A stretch of 64,000 nucleotides of DNA from Cohnella sp. WQ 127256. Lineage in GTDB: Bacteria; Bacillota; Bacilli; Paenibacillales; Paenibacillaceae. The notes under the pieces are model-generated. The model saw only the letters and a program-made list of their open reading frames with translations. It had not been told where the DNA came from and searched no databases. Position numbers and translations under genes: made by a program. Location of the stretch: positions 124,001-188,000 of the forward strand of contig NZ_JAMZCY010000002.1 of the NCBI RefSeq assembly GCF_024519285.1. Direction: 5' to 3'. This document shows, piece after piece, positions 27,209 to 36,608 of this stretch (positions are counted from its first letter, which is position 1; each line of letters starts with the position of its first letter).

Positions 27209-28096
27209 ATGAAGGTTAAAACTTCAATTGGAAGATTCGTATTTCCTATTTTCAATTATACGTTTCTTATTGCTTTCGCCCTGCTATGCCTATTGCCTTT
27301 AATCCACGTACTGGCAATTTCATTCAGCAGCGGTACCGCAGCTGCAACAGGTCAAGTCACCTTACGGCCTATTAACTTCACATTTAAAGCCTATGAGTTT
27401 GTTGCCAATAAACCGGAATTCATCCGATCCATGATTATTTCTTTTGAAAGAGTATTAATTGGCGTGCCTCTCGATATGCTTCTAATTATATTGATTGCTT
27501 ATCCACTTTCTAAAGACGGAAGAATGCTATCATTCCGTAGGGGCTATGTTATCTTTTTTATGATTACGATCCTCTTTGGAGGCGGATTAATTCCTTGGTA
27601 TATGGTAATCAAAATGACGGGGTTGATCGATTCCATTTTCGCGCTGATTTTACCCGGTGCTGTTTCTGTATTTAGTGTAATCATTTTGCTTAATTTCTTT
27701 AGGAATTTGCCCAAGGAAATCGAAGAGGCGGCCTTTATAGATGGTGCTAGCCATTGGTATACTTTATGGAAAATATACGTACCGCTTTCTATGCCTGCAA
27801 TTGCGACTTTGATATTGTTTTCTTGTGTAGGCCACTGGAATAGCTGGTTTGACGGTATTATCCTGATGAACAGAACAGAACATTATCCATTGCAGAGTTA
27901 TCTTCAAACTGTTGTGGTGCAGCAGGGTCTGATCAAGATGCTTACCATTCAGGACACGCAACTGCTCCTCGAAGTATCCGATAGGACCAACAAGGCAGCG
28001 CAGATCTTTATTGGGGCATTGCCGATCCTGCTGGTATACCCATTCCTGCAAAGATATTTCATGAGCGGGATCGTAATGGGGAGCGTTAAAGGGTGA
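27209..28096 (+). CDS. Carbohydrate ABC permease, LplC/YtcP type
   Basis: A 295-residue permease with six transmembrane helices, and second membrane subunit of sugar system 2. The EAA loop is EEAAFIDGASHWYTLWKIYV, and the C-terminus RYFMSGIVMGSVKG matches the family end. The ATG at 27209 is chosen because GGAGG (27198-27202) is six bases upstream; an earlier in-frame ATG at 27188 overlaps the preceding stop and has no ribosome site of its own. It is the last gene of its operon, followed by a weak hairpin. Confidence 0.92.
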   Translation: MKVKTSIGRFVFPIFNYTFLIAFALLCLLPLIHVLAISFSSGTAAATGQVTLRPINFTFKAYEFVANKPEFIRSMIISFERVLIGVPLDMLLIILIAYPLSKDGRMLSFRRGYVIFFMITILFGGGLIPWYMVIKMTGLIDSIFALILPGAVSVFSVIILLNFFRNLPKEIEEAAFIDGASHWYTLWKIYVPLSMPAIATLILFSCVGHWNSWFDGIILMNRTEHYPLQSYLQTVVVQQGLIKMLTIQDTQLLLEVSDRTNKAAQIFIGALPILLVYPFLQRYFMSGIVMGSVKG

Positions 28097-28420
28097 AGAG
28101 TGAAGGATTATTATATCGTGGTGGCGAAGTTGAATCGTTATCCTGGTGATGCTGAAGAGCTTCATGCCGATGCTAAATTATTGTTACTACTCAGGTCTCC
28201 CGAATTTGGGGAGGCTTCTTTTTATAATGTTAGGGAGTAGACTTATGTTAAGTCGGAGGCCGAGCTGTAGCACAGTAAACTTAAACCATATTAATCGCAA
28301 TCCGCGCACCTTTCCTCCGTTGAAGCCTTAATTCATGAATTAACATATCGAAATACTGAGTTCTCATGGTATCTTATGGAAGTGTCTAACTATCATTTTA
28401 TAACCTAATGGAGAACACTT
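28097..28420. other. Intergenic gap with a weak terminator hairpin
   Basis: No convincing gene is seen in these 324 bases. Around 28191-28220 an imperfect hairpin (CTCCC / GGGAG core) followed by CTTTTT may end sugar operon 2. A 61-codon open frame at 28146-28331 has a low-complexity, unlikely composition and is not called. The last 100 bases should hold the promoter of the following response regulator gene, but no clear -35/-10 pair was found. Confidence 0.4.
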
Positions 28421-29110
28421 ATGAACTATGATTGTTTAATTGTGGATGACGAGGCTGTCCTCGCGGAAACGACGAGTGAGTACTTTAATATGTTTGAGGT
28501 TAAATCTGCTTATGTGACTAGTGCGGAGGCGTGCGAACATTTTCTGCGGGAAAACGAGACCTCTCTGATTCTACTGGACATCAATCTCGGGCAAACCTCG
28601 GGCTTTGACCTGTGCAAGAAGCTTCGACTAACGACGCAGATTCCGATTCTGTTTATTAGTGCGCGATCTAGCGATGACGACATCCTGATTGCCCTTAACA
28701 TAGGTGGAGACGATTATATACAGAAGCCTTACACGCTCAGCGTATTGCTTGCCAAGGTTAAAGCCGTGCTCAAGAGATACGGGGGTGGAAATAGCCAGCC
28801 GACTGAAATACTGGAGTTCGGCGAGGTCAAGATCGACAGCATGCTTTGTCGTGTCCGCGTAAATGGGGTGGAGATCAAGCTCAAAACCTTAGAATTCAAG
28901 CTCCTCTCTTATTTGGCCAAAAACAAAAACAGAGTCATTACCAAGGAGGAGCTGTTTCACAATGTGTGGGGAGATTCCTTTACCGGAGATGGAACGCTCA
29001 ATGTCCATATCCGTCATTTGCGTGAGAAGATTGAAGCCAATCCCAATGAACCGCAATATATCAAGACCATATGGGGAACGGGTTATGTTCTAGAGGATAG
29101 CAGCCTATGA
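28421..29110 (+). CDS. OmpR/PhoB-family response regulator
   Basis: A 229-residue regulator. The receiver has D9-D10, phospho-acceptor D53 (ILLDINLGQTSG), the switch serine in FISARSSD and lysine in YIQKPYT. The C-terminal winged helix has LKTLEFKLLSYLAKNKNRVI and LNVHIRHLREKIE. It overlaps the kinase gene by four bases (ATGA), so the two are coupled. The pair sits just before an ABC transporter gene pair whose promoter region carries phased repeats, which makes that operon the obvious target. Confidence 0.92.
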   Translation: MNYDCLIVDDEAVLAETTSEYFNMFEVKSAYVTSAEACEHFLRENETSLILLDINLGQTSGFDLCKKLRLTTQIPILFISARSSDDDILIALNIGGDDYIQKPYTLSVLLAKVKAVLKRYGGGNSQPTEILEFGEVKIDSMLCRVRVNGVEIKLKTLEFKLLSYLAKNKNRVITKEELFHNVWGDSFTGDGTLNVHIRHLREKIEANPNEPQYIKTIWGTGYVLEDSSL

Positions 29111-30366
29111 GAGCCAAGTGGCTGTTCCTGACGATCGCTGCTATTTTTGCCGCAGGCGTTGTACTTTCTGCTCTCATCCTCAACACTAAGGAAGACAAAG
29201 GCGTGGATCTGGTTGCTATCAATGAAGTAGTCAAAACAATCGAAAGCCAATGGGGGCACATCGAGCAAGGGGATTACAGCGCCATCAAGCAGCCTTTTAC
29301 TGTAATCGATAACAGTGGTAATGTCCTCTACCAAACGGCAGAGGGGCTTTCCACCACGATCAATGATGCGATCAGAGACAGAAATGCGATCGTCGACGTT
29401 ACCATTAACGGTAGTATCCAAGGCAAGCTCATTATTCACAATGAGGAAAAAGAATTGGTGCAGCATATGAAGGAGCAGCTTGTAATCGTCATCCTGCTGA
29501 CTTTTACCGTGTTAACGGTGCTGTGCGCCTTGTATGTTGTATTTATTAATCATGCTGTATTTAAACCCTTCAAGAAGCTGCAAGGCTTTGCGGTTAATGT
29601 GGCGAGAGGGAACCTAGACATTCCACTAATCATGGATAAAAATAACCTGTTCGGAGCGTTTACTGAAAGCTTCGATATTATGCGTGAAGAGCTAGCGGCT
29701 GCACGGCAGAGTGAATATATGGCTAATCGAAGTAAGAAAGAGCTTGTTGCTAGCTTAAGTCATGATATTAAGACACCAGTGGCCTCTATTAAAGCAGTGA
29801 GTGAATTGATGCTGATGCGGGCAACCGATGACAAAGTGATCAAGCAGTTAAACACGATCTATTCGAAGGCAGAGCAGATTAACCTGCTGGTCACCGATAT
29901 GTTCCATGCAACTTTAGAGGAGCTACAGCAGTTAAAGGTAACCGTTACGGAGGAATCCAGTGCTGTCATTCATGGAATGGTTAGCAACGTGAATTACGAT
30001 GATCATATTAGCTGCGACCCGATTCCGGAATGCATTATTTTAACGGATGTGACACGCCTGCAGCAGGTATTGGATAATGTTCTGAGTAACTCCTACAAGT
30101 ATGCGGGCACGCCAGTCACGATTACTTCCACAATCAACCGTACACATCTGGAGCTGTGCATCAAGGATTATGGCCAAGGAATCAACGAGGATGAATTGCC
30201 GCTTCTGTTCAACAAATTTTATCGGGGGAATAACGCAGAGGGGAAGAGCGGCTCGGGGCTTGGCTTGTATATCTCCCACTATCTCATGCACAGCATGCAG
30301 GGGGATATTGAATGTCAGAACTGGGATAACGGATTTACCGTGACTCTGCGAATCAAGCTGGCCTGA
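29107..30366 (+). CDS. Sensor histidine kinase with extracellular domain
   Basis: A 419-residue kinase with two transmembrane helices (about 5-24 and 124-146) enclosing an extracytoplasmic domain of about 100 residues. A HAMP-like linker follows, then HisKA with the histidine in LVASLSHDIKTPVASI, and HATPase (QQVLDNVLSNSYKYAG, KDYGQGINED, FNKFYRG, GSGLGLYIS). BceS-type kinases that serve peptide-resistance ABC transporters have almost no extracellular loop; this one has a full sensor domain, so it may sense its signal itself rather than through the transporter. It is the partner of the overlapping response regulator. Confidence 0.9.
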   Translation: MRAKWLFLTIAAIFAAGVVLSALILNTKEDKGVDLVAINEVVKTIESQWGHIEQGDYSAIKQPFTVIDNSGNVLYQTAEGLSTTINDAIRDRNAIVDVTINGSIQGKLIIHNEEKELVQHMKEQLVIVILLTFTVLTVLCALYVVFINHAVFKPFKKLQGFAVNVARGNLDIPLIMDKNNLFGAFTESFDIMREELAAARQSEYMANRSKKELVASLSHDIKTPVASIKAVSELMLMRATDDKVIKQLNTIYSKAEQINLLVTDMFHATLEELQQLKVTVTEESSAVIHGMVSNVNYDDHISCDPIPECIILTDVTRLQQVLDNVLSNSYKYAGTPVTITSTINRTHLELCIKDYGQGINEDELPLLFNKFYRGNNAEGKSGSGLGLYISHYLMHSMQGDIECQNWDNGFTVTLRIKLA

Positions 30367-30371
30367 ACGAA

Positions 30372-30426
30372 TTAAGAAACGGTTAAGGATTGAACAAAGT
30401 TTAGCTAAGAATTGCTCCTGTATGAT
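30372..30426 (+). promoter_or_regulatory. Operator with half-sites phased at 11 nt, and promoter
   Basis: Three similar 10-base elements lie on the same face of the helix: TTAAGAAACG (30372), TTAAGGATTG (30383) and CTAAGAATTG (30405), starting 11 and then 22 bases apart. OmpR-family regulators typically bind direct repeats with 11-base period. A TATGAT -10-like box lies at 30421-30426 with a poor -35, as expected for an activated promoter. The ABC transporter gene starts at 30503. Confidence 0.55.
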
Positions 30427-30502
30427 AAGACTGTAATCTACTTTGCAGTCTTATTTGTCTAGAGTCGATGATAGCTAATTCAAATAGAAGGATGGTTAAT
30501 CC

Positions 30503-31264
30503 ATGTCTAACGTGATCTTAAGAACAGAGAAGCTATGCAAAACATTTTCCAGTGGCGGCGTTCAGCAGCATGTGTTGAAAAATCTAGATATCAGCCTGAT
30601 CGAGGGCGACTTTACGGTTATTATGGGTAGCTCGGGTTCGGGGAAATCCACTCTGCTCTATGCACTGAGCGGAATGGATAAGCCGACACTAGGGGAGATC
30701 AACTTTGAGAAGCAAAATCTCTCTAAGCTGAATAACGATAAGCTTGCGATCTTCAGAAGAAATAATTGCGGGTTCGTGTTCCAACAGGTGTATTTACTAG
30801 ACAACATGAGTGTGCTGGACAATGCGCTGGCGAGCGGCTTACTGGTAAATAAGAATAAGCGGGCTATTGTGGCCAAAGCCAAACAGCTGCTCGCCCAAGT
30901 GGGATTAAACGAAGCCTCATGGGGGAAATTCCCCTCCCAGCTCTCCGGTGGCGAAGCACAGCGGGCAGGTATCGTGCGTGCGCTGATCAACAGTCCGAAA
31001 ATCGTTTTTGCAGATGAGCCTACCGGTGCACTTAATTCCGCTGCAAGCGATAGCGTGCTAGACGTTATGACTGAGGTCAACCAGAATGGACAGAGCATTG
31101 TGATGGTCACTCATGATATTAAGACAGCATTAAGAGGGAATAGAATCCTTTATCTGCGTGATGGCGTGATCTGTGGTGATCTTAAGCTCGATGCCTTCCA
31201 TGTGCAGCACAACCATGCCCGACATGAGAAGCTCAAAGCCTTCTTAGCCGAGATGGGGTGGTAG
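30503..31264 (+). CDS. ABC transporter ATPase (FtsE/MacB/BceA class)
   Basis: Cytoplasmic ATPase of 253 residues. It has Walker A GSSGSGKST, Q-loop FVFQQVYLL, signature LSGGEAQRAGI, Walker B IVFADEPTGAL and switch histidine MVTHD. The NLDISLIEGDFTVIMG and VNQNGQSIVMVTHD parts are typical of transporters that pair with FtsX-type permeases. The permease gene starts one base after its stop. Such pairs export or detach antimicrobial peptides or lipoproteins. Expression probably depends on the upstream two-component system. Confidence 0.93.
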   Translation: MSNVILRTEKLCKTFSSGGVQQHVLKNLDISLIEGDFTVIMGSSGSGKSTLLYALSGMDKPTLGEINFEKQNLSKLNNDKLAIFRRNNCGFVFQQVYLLDNMSVLDNALASGLLVNKNKRAIVAKAKQLLAQVGLNEASWGKFPSQLSGGEAQRAGIVRALINSPKIVFADEPTGALNSAASDSVLDVMTEVNQNGQSIVMVTHDIKTALRGNRILYLRDGVICGDLKLDAFHVQHNHARHEKLKAFLAEMGW

Positions 31265-31265
31265 G

Positions 31266-33611
31266 ATGAAGATCGTTAATCTTGCCATAGCCAATATTAG
31301 AAAAGGCAAAAGCGCAACCTTCTCTCTGTTTATCTTGATTTTCATTGCGGCGCTATTGCTTAACATAGGAATGACGGTGAATACCAAGGTGGGGACCTTC
31401 TATGATGAGAAGGTTAAAGAGCTAAACGATGCACATGTACTTATGATGATGAACACCGCAGAATTCAAGCAGCCCTATGAAGAATTCCTCAAGAGCTATC
31501 CTGGCGTGCAAGAGATCGAGAAGGAAAATATTATTCTCATGAACACAGCTAAGTTTCGTTATGGGGATAGCGATATGAATGTTGGCGCCGCTCTGTTTAA
31601 TGCAGATGACGAGCGAAAATTCTCTCCTCTGAAGCTGATTGAGAAGCTAGATTCTATTCAGGACGATGACATTTATATGTCTAACAGCTTTAAATCAACC
31701 GGTGGCTACAAGCTGGGTGATCCCTTCACCCTAATCTATCAGGACAAATCCTATAGCTATCGGATCGCTGGATTCTTCGAGGCGACTATGCTAGGAACGA
31801 ACAGTATGGGCATCATGAAATTCTTACTTCCGGATGCTGCATATCGTCAAATGAGCACTGGGCTTGGAGAGACAGCAAGCGGAACGATCCTGTCCGCGAG
31901 CCTTATGGATTCCACACAATCGACTAAGCTGGTTAATGATTACAATAAGAAATTTCCGCATCCAAGTACGGACATGATCTCGCAATTATTTTGGGACATG
32001 GATATCGAGACGGTGAAAAATGCAAATACAATGACGATAAATATCGTATCCATGATACTGGTCGCTTTCGCGGCAGTCATTGTACTGGTCTCCTTAATTG
32101 TCATCAAGTTCCGTGTGACGAACAGTATTGATGATGGAATCGTTAATATCGGGGTTCTTAAAGCGGTAGGCTATACGAGCAGGCAGATTCTTGCCTCGAT
32201 TACTTTGCAGTTCATGCTCATTACGCTATCCGGAGGAATTGTTGGCGTAGCGGTTTCTTATGCGGTTCTTCCCGTCTTTGGCGGAATTATAACTTCCTTA
32301 TCCGGATTGCTGTGGACACAGAGCTTCGATGCAGTCATTAATGCTGCTAGTATTCTCATTGTTGCTGTATTGGTCATGACCGTGACTCTGCTTTCTGCTA
32401 TACGCATAAGGAAGCTTCACCCTGTGACAGCGCTGCGGAATGGGATTATGACGCACAGCTTTAAGAAGAACCATTTTCCTCTGGATAGAGCCAAGGGTGG
32501 GCTGCAGTTCGTACTTGCTTGCAAAACCATGATTATGAATAGTAAACAGAACCTGATGATTGCTTTTATTATTGCCGCGATTACTTTCGCATCGGTGTTC
32601 TCCATTGTGCTGTACTATAATGTCGCGACAGATAAGAAGGCGTTCTTCGACCTTGTTGGTGTGGAGACGTCGAATATCATCGTTCAGGCTAAGTCCGCAG
32701 AGGATAGTCCTAAGCTACTTACAGCTATCAAACAAATGGATGGTGTAGCGAAGACGGCTATCCTAGACACGATTCCAATGCTGCTTGATGGTCAAACCAT
32801 CTATATGAGTCTCACGGACGATTATAGTATGCTGAATAACCAGATGGTCTATGAAGGTCGAAACCCACAATTCGATAATGAAATTGCTGTATCCTGGGGG
32901 ACGGCGAAGCTAATTGAGAAAAGGATCGGCGATTCCGTAACGATAGAAGTGGGTGAGGCATCACAGTCGTATTTGATTACGGGAATAAGCCAGTCTATCA
33001 GTAATATGGGGCAGGCCGCCTATTTAACTCTTCCAGGTGTACAGCACGTCATTCCCGACTATACAGGCATTATGATCAATGTTTATTTGAAGGGGATAGC
33101 TAATAAGGACTTTATCCAAAACCTCAATGATAGTTACAAGAATCTGACTGCGGATATCATTGATGTTGATGAGACTTTAGAAAGTCAAAGTAGTATCTAT
33201 ATCTCCGCTGTGTTTTCTGTCATGGTCATGATTATTATCATAACGGTGCTCGTCGTCATTCTGATCCTGTATTTGGTTATCAAAACCATGATCCTCAAGC
33301 GTAAGAAAGAATTCGGGATACTGAAAGCGACAGGCTATACCACGCTTCAATTGATGTCTCAGATTGCGCTAAGCTTTGTCCCGATTGTCATCGCAGGGAC
33401 CATTATCGGCGGTGTGCTCGGTTATCTATACACCAATTCCATGCTCACTTTACTACTCTCTGGGGCAGGCATTCATAACGTGCAGTTCAATGTGAAGATT
33501 TCTCTTGTCATCATGCTTTGCGTTGGGATTATTATTCTGGCCTATCTAGTATCCATGCTAGTCTCTCGCCGGATTAAGCACATTTCGGCTTATGGGTTGA
33601 TTACGGAGTAG
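31266..33611 (+). CDS. FtsX-family ABC permease with duplicated core
   Basis: A 781-residue membrane protein that pairs with the upstream ATPase. An N-terminal helix (about 18-40) is followed by an extracytoplasmic MacB-like domain (about 45-250) and three helices (about 250-380) with the FtsX signature KFRVTNSIDDGIVNIGVLKA and VGYTSRQI. A second copy follows: helix (about 425-448), extracytoplasmic part (about 455-645) and three helices (about 650-775) with ILKRKKEFGILKATGYTTLQ. This two-times-FtsX layout is that of 8- to 10-helix permeases. It is the last gene of the operon; a terminator follows. Confidence 0.9.
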   Translation: MKIVNLAIANIRKGKSATFSLFILIFIAALLLNIGMTVNTKVGTFYDEKVKELNDAHVLMMMNTAEFKQPYEEFLKSYPGVQEIEKENIILMNTAKFRYGDSDMNVGAALFNADDERKFSPLKLIEKLDSIQDDDIYMSNSFKSTGGYKLGDPFTLIYQDKSYSYRIAGFFEATMLGTNSMGIMKFLLPDAAYRQMSTGLGETASGTILSASLMDSTQSTKLVNDYNKKFPHPSTDMISQLFWDMDIETVKNANTMTINIVSMILVAFAAVIVLVSLIVIKFRVTNSIDDGIVNIGVLKAVGYTSRQILASITLQFMLITLSGGIVGVAVSYAVLPVFGGIITSLSGLLWTQSFDAVINAASILIVAVLVMTVTLLSAIRIRKLHPVTALRNGIMTHSFKKNHFPLDRAKGGLQFVLACKTMIMNSKQNLMIAFIIAAITFASVFSIVLYYNVATDKKAFFDLVGVETSNIIVQAKSAEDSPKLLTAIKQMDGVAKTAILDTIPMLLDGQTIYMSLTDDYSMLNNQMVYEGRNPQFDNEIAVSWGTAKLIEKRIGDSVTIEVGEASQSYLITGISQSISNMGQAAYLTLPGVQHVIPDYTGIMINVYLKGIANKDFIQNLNDSYKNLTADIIDVDETLESQSSIYISAVFSVMVMIIIITVLVVILILYLVIKTMILKRKKEFGILKATGYTTLQLMSQIALSFVPIVIAGTIIGGVLGYLYTNSMLTLLLSGAGIHNVQFNVKISLVIMLCVGIIILAYLVSMLVSRRIKHISAYGLITE

Positions 33612-33696
33612 GTGGGTTGTATATTCAGGGCATGGCGGAGAAATACCTAGTTTAGGGGAGCTAAACGATTCCTCACATTAGCGCTCGGTATCGACG

Positions 33697-33740
33697 AAAG
33701 GCTTCTACTATTTGGCGCATGCCTTAAGTAGAAGCCTTTT
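33697..33740 (+). terminator. Rho-independent terminator
   Basis: AAAGGCTTCTACT pairs with AGTAGAAGCCTTT around a 17-base loop and is followed by a short T stretch, ending the ABC operon. Confidence 0.82.
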
Positions 33741-33819
33741 AGTTGCGCTTGCTCGTATAATCAACTTCTTACAAATCTATGAACTCGATTGACTCCTATA
33801 CGTTTTATCAGGTATATTT

Positions 33820-33852
33820 TCAATAGTGTTAATTATTGAGAAACGTTCTCAA
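33820..33852 (+). promoter_or_regulatory. Possible Fur box and inverted repeat before the heme operon
   Basis: TGTTAATTATTGAGA (33827-33841) matches the 7-1-7 Fur consensus TGATAATnATTATCA at 10 of 14 positions. Overlapping it, TTGAGAA-ACG-TTCTCAA (33836-33852) is a perfect inverted repeat with seven-base arms. Both lie 30-50 bases before the start of the first heme-uptake gene, so iron control is a reasonable inference. Confidence 0.4.
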
Positions 33853-33879
33853 CTAAGAGTTGGGAAATGGAGGTTGGAC

Positions 33880-34830
33880 ATGCTTTTTAAGGCTTCATCA
33901 AGAGTGAACATCGCCGGGACATTCCTTGTAATGATGATGGTCATACTGCTGCTTGTGCCACAGCCAGCGCATGCAGAGCAGGTGAATGGAGAATATACAA
34001 TTGGGTTCAATATTATGCATGCGGATAAGAAGAATGCATCTATAGCGGAAGGCTATTGGAATCAGCCTGCGAAAGTTTTTATTAAGGATGGCAGTATAAG
34101 AGTACAGACGACTATAAACAAACATGCTTGGGTAACCCAATTTGCAATAAGCTACAACGGCAGTATGAGTGAGGTTAGGACGATATCCATTGATGAGGTT
34201 GCTAATGCAAGGATTACGGAGTTCCAAGCTTCCAATTTCACAGATTTGATAGAATCGAAAGTTAGTGTCAACATAGAAGAAATGGATTATGAGCACAGCT
34301 ATACGATGTATTTCAAGTTTAAGCCCGATACCTTAACGCTAGTCAAAGCTGACAAGCCACAAGTGCCTGATGCTTCACAAAATCCAACACCAGCCCCTGC
34401 TCTAGAGGTTAAGCCTGCAGATCAGGCAAAGAAACCAAAGGAAATCCCAGCTTCAACACCTGCTCCAACAGAATCCGCGACTTCCGAACCAAGGGGTACG
34501 GAGCCAGCATTACAGGTGGATCAGTCCGATAAGGACATTACGGCTTCTGAAGCTAAGGAACAAACGGCTGAATCAGCAGGAAAGGCTGGATCCGATGAAG
34601 GATCAGGCAATGAGCCAAGCGATGCAGCCCAGCAGGAGAAGGATGCTTCAGAAACAAGCGTTATGGAAGAAACAGCAGATGCCTCTGCTGTCCCTACAGA
34701 AGAAACATTGGAGCAAGCGGAAGGCGGCAATGGTAGTCAGATTGCCATAGTCATCGCAATTATAATCGTGTTGATAGCCATAATCGCAGTTATCGTCAAT
34801 AAAACACGTCATAATAAAAAAACGAATTAA
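33880..34830 (+). CDS. Membrane-anchored NEAT-domain heme-binding protein
   Basis: A 316-residue surface protein. It has a signal peptide (about 1-32, ending PAHA), one NEAT domain (about 37-150), a long Pro/Glu/Ala/Ser-rich stalk (about 155-280) and a C-terminal transmembrane helix (about 286-308) with a basic tail. The heme-coordinating motif is visible: Y137 and Y141 in MDYEHSYTMYF, the YxxxY pair of heme-binding NEAT domains, and an early GYWNQPAKV segment. No LPxTG or NPxTx sortase signal is seen, so the helix itself is the anchor. The ATG at 33880 is chosen for GGAGG six bases upstream. It is the first gene of a heme-uptake operon. Confidence 0.88.
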   Translation: MLFKASSRVNIAGTFLVMMMVILLLVPQPAHAEQVNGEYTIGFNIMHADKKNASIAEGYWNQPAKVFIKDGSIRVQTTINKHAWVTQFAISYNGSMSEVRTISIDEVANARITEFQASNFTDLIESKVSVNIEEMDYEHSYTMYFKFKPDTLTLVKADKPQVPDASQNPTPAPALEVKPADQAKKPKEIPASTPAPTESATSEPRGTEPALQVDQSDKDITASEAKEQTAESAGKAGSDEGSGNEPSDAAQQEKDASETSVMEETADASAVPTEETLEQAEGGNGSQIAIVIAIIIVLIAIIAVIVNKTRHNKKTN

Positions 34831-34854
34831 CAACAGAGAGGAAGATCATTCGAT

Positions 34855-36576
34855 ATGTATTCAAAACTAGTAAAAAGAGGTGCAGTGTTACTTACTGCAG
34901 CTATGCTTGTAGGTACAATTCCAGCTTATGCGGCAGCAGCAGAGGCTACTGCGGTTGTAACATCAGCAACCGATGTTGCACAGCCAGCCATCATTCACTA
35001 TGTTAATTCTGAGGACCCGACTAAAGCCTCATCCGTCGCTACATTCTTAGCTAATCCGAAAGTCTACACGAAGGATGGCAAAAGTTACTTCCGTGTAGAT
35101 ATTCAGCAAGTGTACGACGTTACTCTGACGGTTGCGGGCAAGGAAGGCACCAAGGTCGCTGAATATCAGGCAACTGTTCAAGGTCGTAATGGAGCGCAAG
35201 AGGTTACTTACTTTACGTACGATTATGGAGTGGAGAGCCTCTCAGAGATCATCAAAGCGAATACAACATACATGGTTCCTGGCGTCTTCACAGAGCCGCA
35301 AGCTCATGACTTATACCTTGTTATTAACAATGATATCGATGGAGTAATCAAGCAATTAGGTACTGCAATTGTAGCAGCTGAATCTGCTGAGCCTAAGACA
35401 GAACCCTTAACAAAAGCTCTTGCGAGTGCAAAGAAAGTAAATAATCTGTTAGCCAAAAAGGCTGATATTGAAGCGGCATTAGCAGCTCTGACTAAGGTAG
35501 CGTCTGAAAGTCCGACAAACGCTCAGGTTTATTATGTTAATGATTCGGATCCAAGTAAAATTTCGTCCATGGCTGCTTACATAGCTAATCCAAAGACGTA
35601 TGCGAAGGACGGCGTTAGCTATTTACGCATAGATGTCATGCAGAAATATGATGTGAAAGTTTCGGTTGAAGGCAAGGAAGGAACCAAGGTAGCAGAACAT
35701 ACAGCTACGGTTCAAGGTCGTCAAGGCTCTGAAGAAGTTACATTCTTCACATTCGATTATGCTGTAAAGGATTTAAACACTGCCTTTACTGCTAGCGCAA
35801 GCTATTTTGTTCCCGGCGTTTTCACTGAACCGCAGTCCCACTCCATTTCTGTTGTGGTAAATCATAACATTGATGCTGAGCTCGCTACTATTCAAGCGAA
35901 AATCACTTTGGCAGAAGCAGCGGTTGAGCAAACTGACGCTTTAAAGGCTACTGTTGAGAAGGCTAAGCAAGCCATTTCTTATTTGAACGCTAAATCAAAT
36001 ATCCAAAATGCGACTGATGCGCTAGTTGAAGCATTAAGTAAAGTGAATGTGTTTACGGATACTGAAAAACATTGGGCTAAACCCAATATCTCCCAAGCTT
36101 ATGCGCAAGGAATCGTTAATGGTTATGTTAATGGAAGCTATGCTCCGGATCGAACCATGACTCGCGCTGAATTTACTAAGCTAGTAGTTACTGGCTTGAA
36201 CCTCCCTGCAGCAAAGCAGGAATTAACCTTTGCTGACAAGGATCAAATTGCAGCTTGGGCTACAGACTCTGTTAAAAATGCGGTAGCAGCTGGCGTTATT
36301 ACGGGCTATGGGGACAACACGTTCGCACCTGGCAAAAATATTAGCCGCGCTGAGCTGGCCGTTATGGTTGTTAAAGCATTGAAGTTAAGTGTGGACAAGG
36401 CGCCTAAGCTTACCTTTGAAGATGCAGCTGGAATTCCTGAATATGCGAAGCCATATGTTGCGATTGCGGTAGAAAAAGGCTTAGTGAATGGAGTCGGGAA
36501 AAACAAATTTGCTCCAGCCAAAGCGGCTACGCGTGCAGAAGCAACTGCAATTGTTCTTCGTGCGGCTAGCTTGTAA
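34855..36576 (+). CDS. S-layer-anchored protein with two NEAT-like domains and three SLH motifs
   Basis: A 573-residue secreted protein. It has a signal peptide (about 1-28), two related NEAT-like domains (about 45-170 and 222-350, sharing TKVAEYQATVQGR / TKVAEHTATVQGR and VPGVFTEPQ), each followed by a helical linker, and three SLH motifs (about 400-573: HWAKPNISQAYAQGIVNGYV; AVAAGVITGYGDNTFAPGKN; AVEKGLVNGVGKNKFAP) that bind secondary cell-wall polymer. In both NEAT-like domains the YxxxY position reads AHDLYLVIN and SHSISVVVN, so canonical tyrosine ligation is missing; heme binding, if any, uses other residues. It starts 24 bases after the first NEAT gene. Confidence 0.88.
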   Translation: MYSKLVKRGAVLLTAAMLVGTIPAYAAAAEATAVVTSATDVAQPAIIHYVNSEDPTKASSVATFLANPKVYTKDGKSYFRVDIQQVYDVTLTVAGKEGTKVAEYQATVQGRNGAQEVTYFTYDYGVESLSEIIKANTTYMVPGVFTEPQAHDLYLVINNDIDGVIKQLGTAIVAAESAEPKTEPLTKALASAKKVNNLLAKKADIEAALAALTKVASESPTNAQVYYVNDSDPSKISSMAAYIANPKTYAKDGVSYLRIDVMQKYDVKVSVEGKEGTKVAEHTATVQGRQGSEEVTFFTFDYAVKDLNTAFTASASYFVPGVFTEPQSHSISVVVNHNIDAELATIQAKITLAEAAVEQTDALKATVEKAKQAISYLNAKSNIQNATDALVEALSKVNVFTDTEKHWAKPNISQAYAQGIVNGYVNGSYAPDRTMTRAEFTKLVVTGLNLPAAKQELTFADKDQIAAWATDSVKNAVAAGVITGYGDNTFAPGKNISRAELAVMVVKALKLSVDKAPKLTFEDAAGIPEYAKPYVAIAVEKGLVNGVGKNKFAPAKAATRAEATAIVLRAASL

Positions 36577-36608
36577 GGGATAGACTTAATTTAAGATATA
36601 CTCATAAG

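Noticed and set aside
28146..28331. Open frame of 61 codons after sugar operon 2
   Set aside because: It has an odd composition, overlaps a hairpin and has no convincing ribosome site.
30658..31110. Minus-strand open frame of 150 codons in the ABC ATPase gene
   Set aside because: It is antisense to Walker and signature motifs; no ribosome site.
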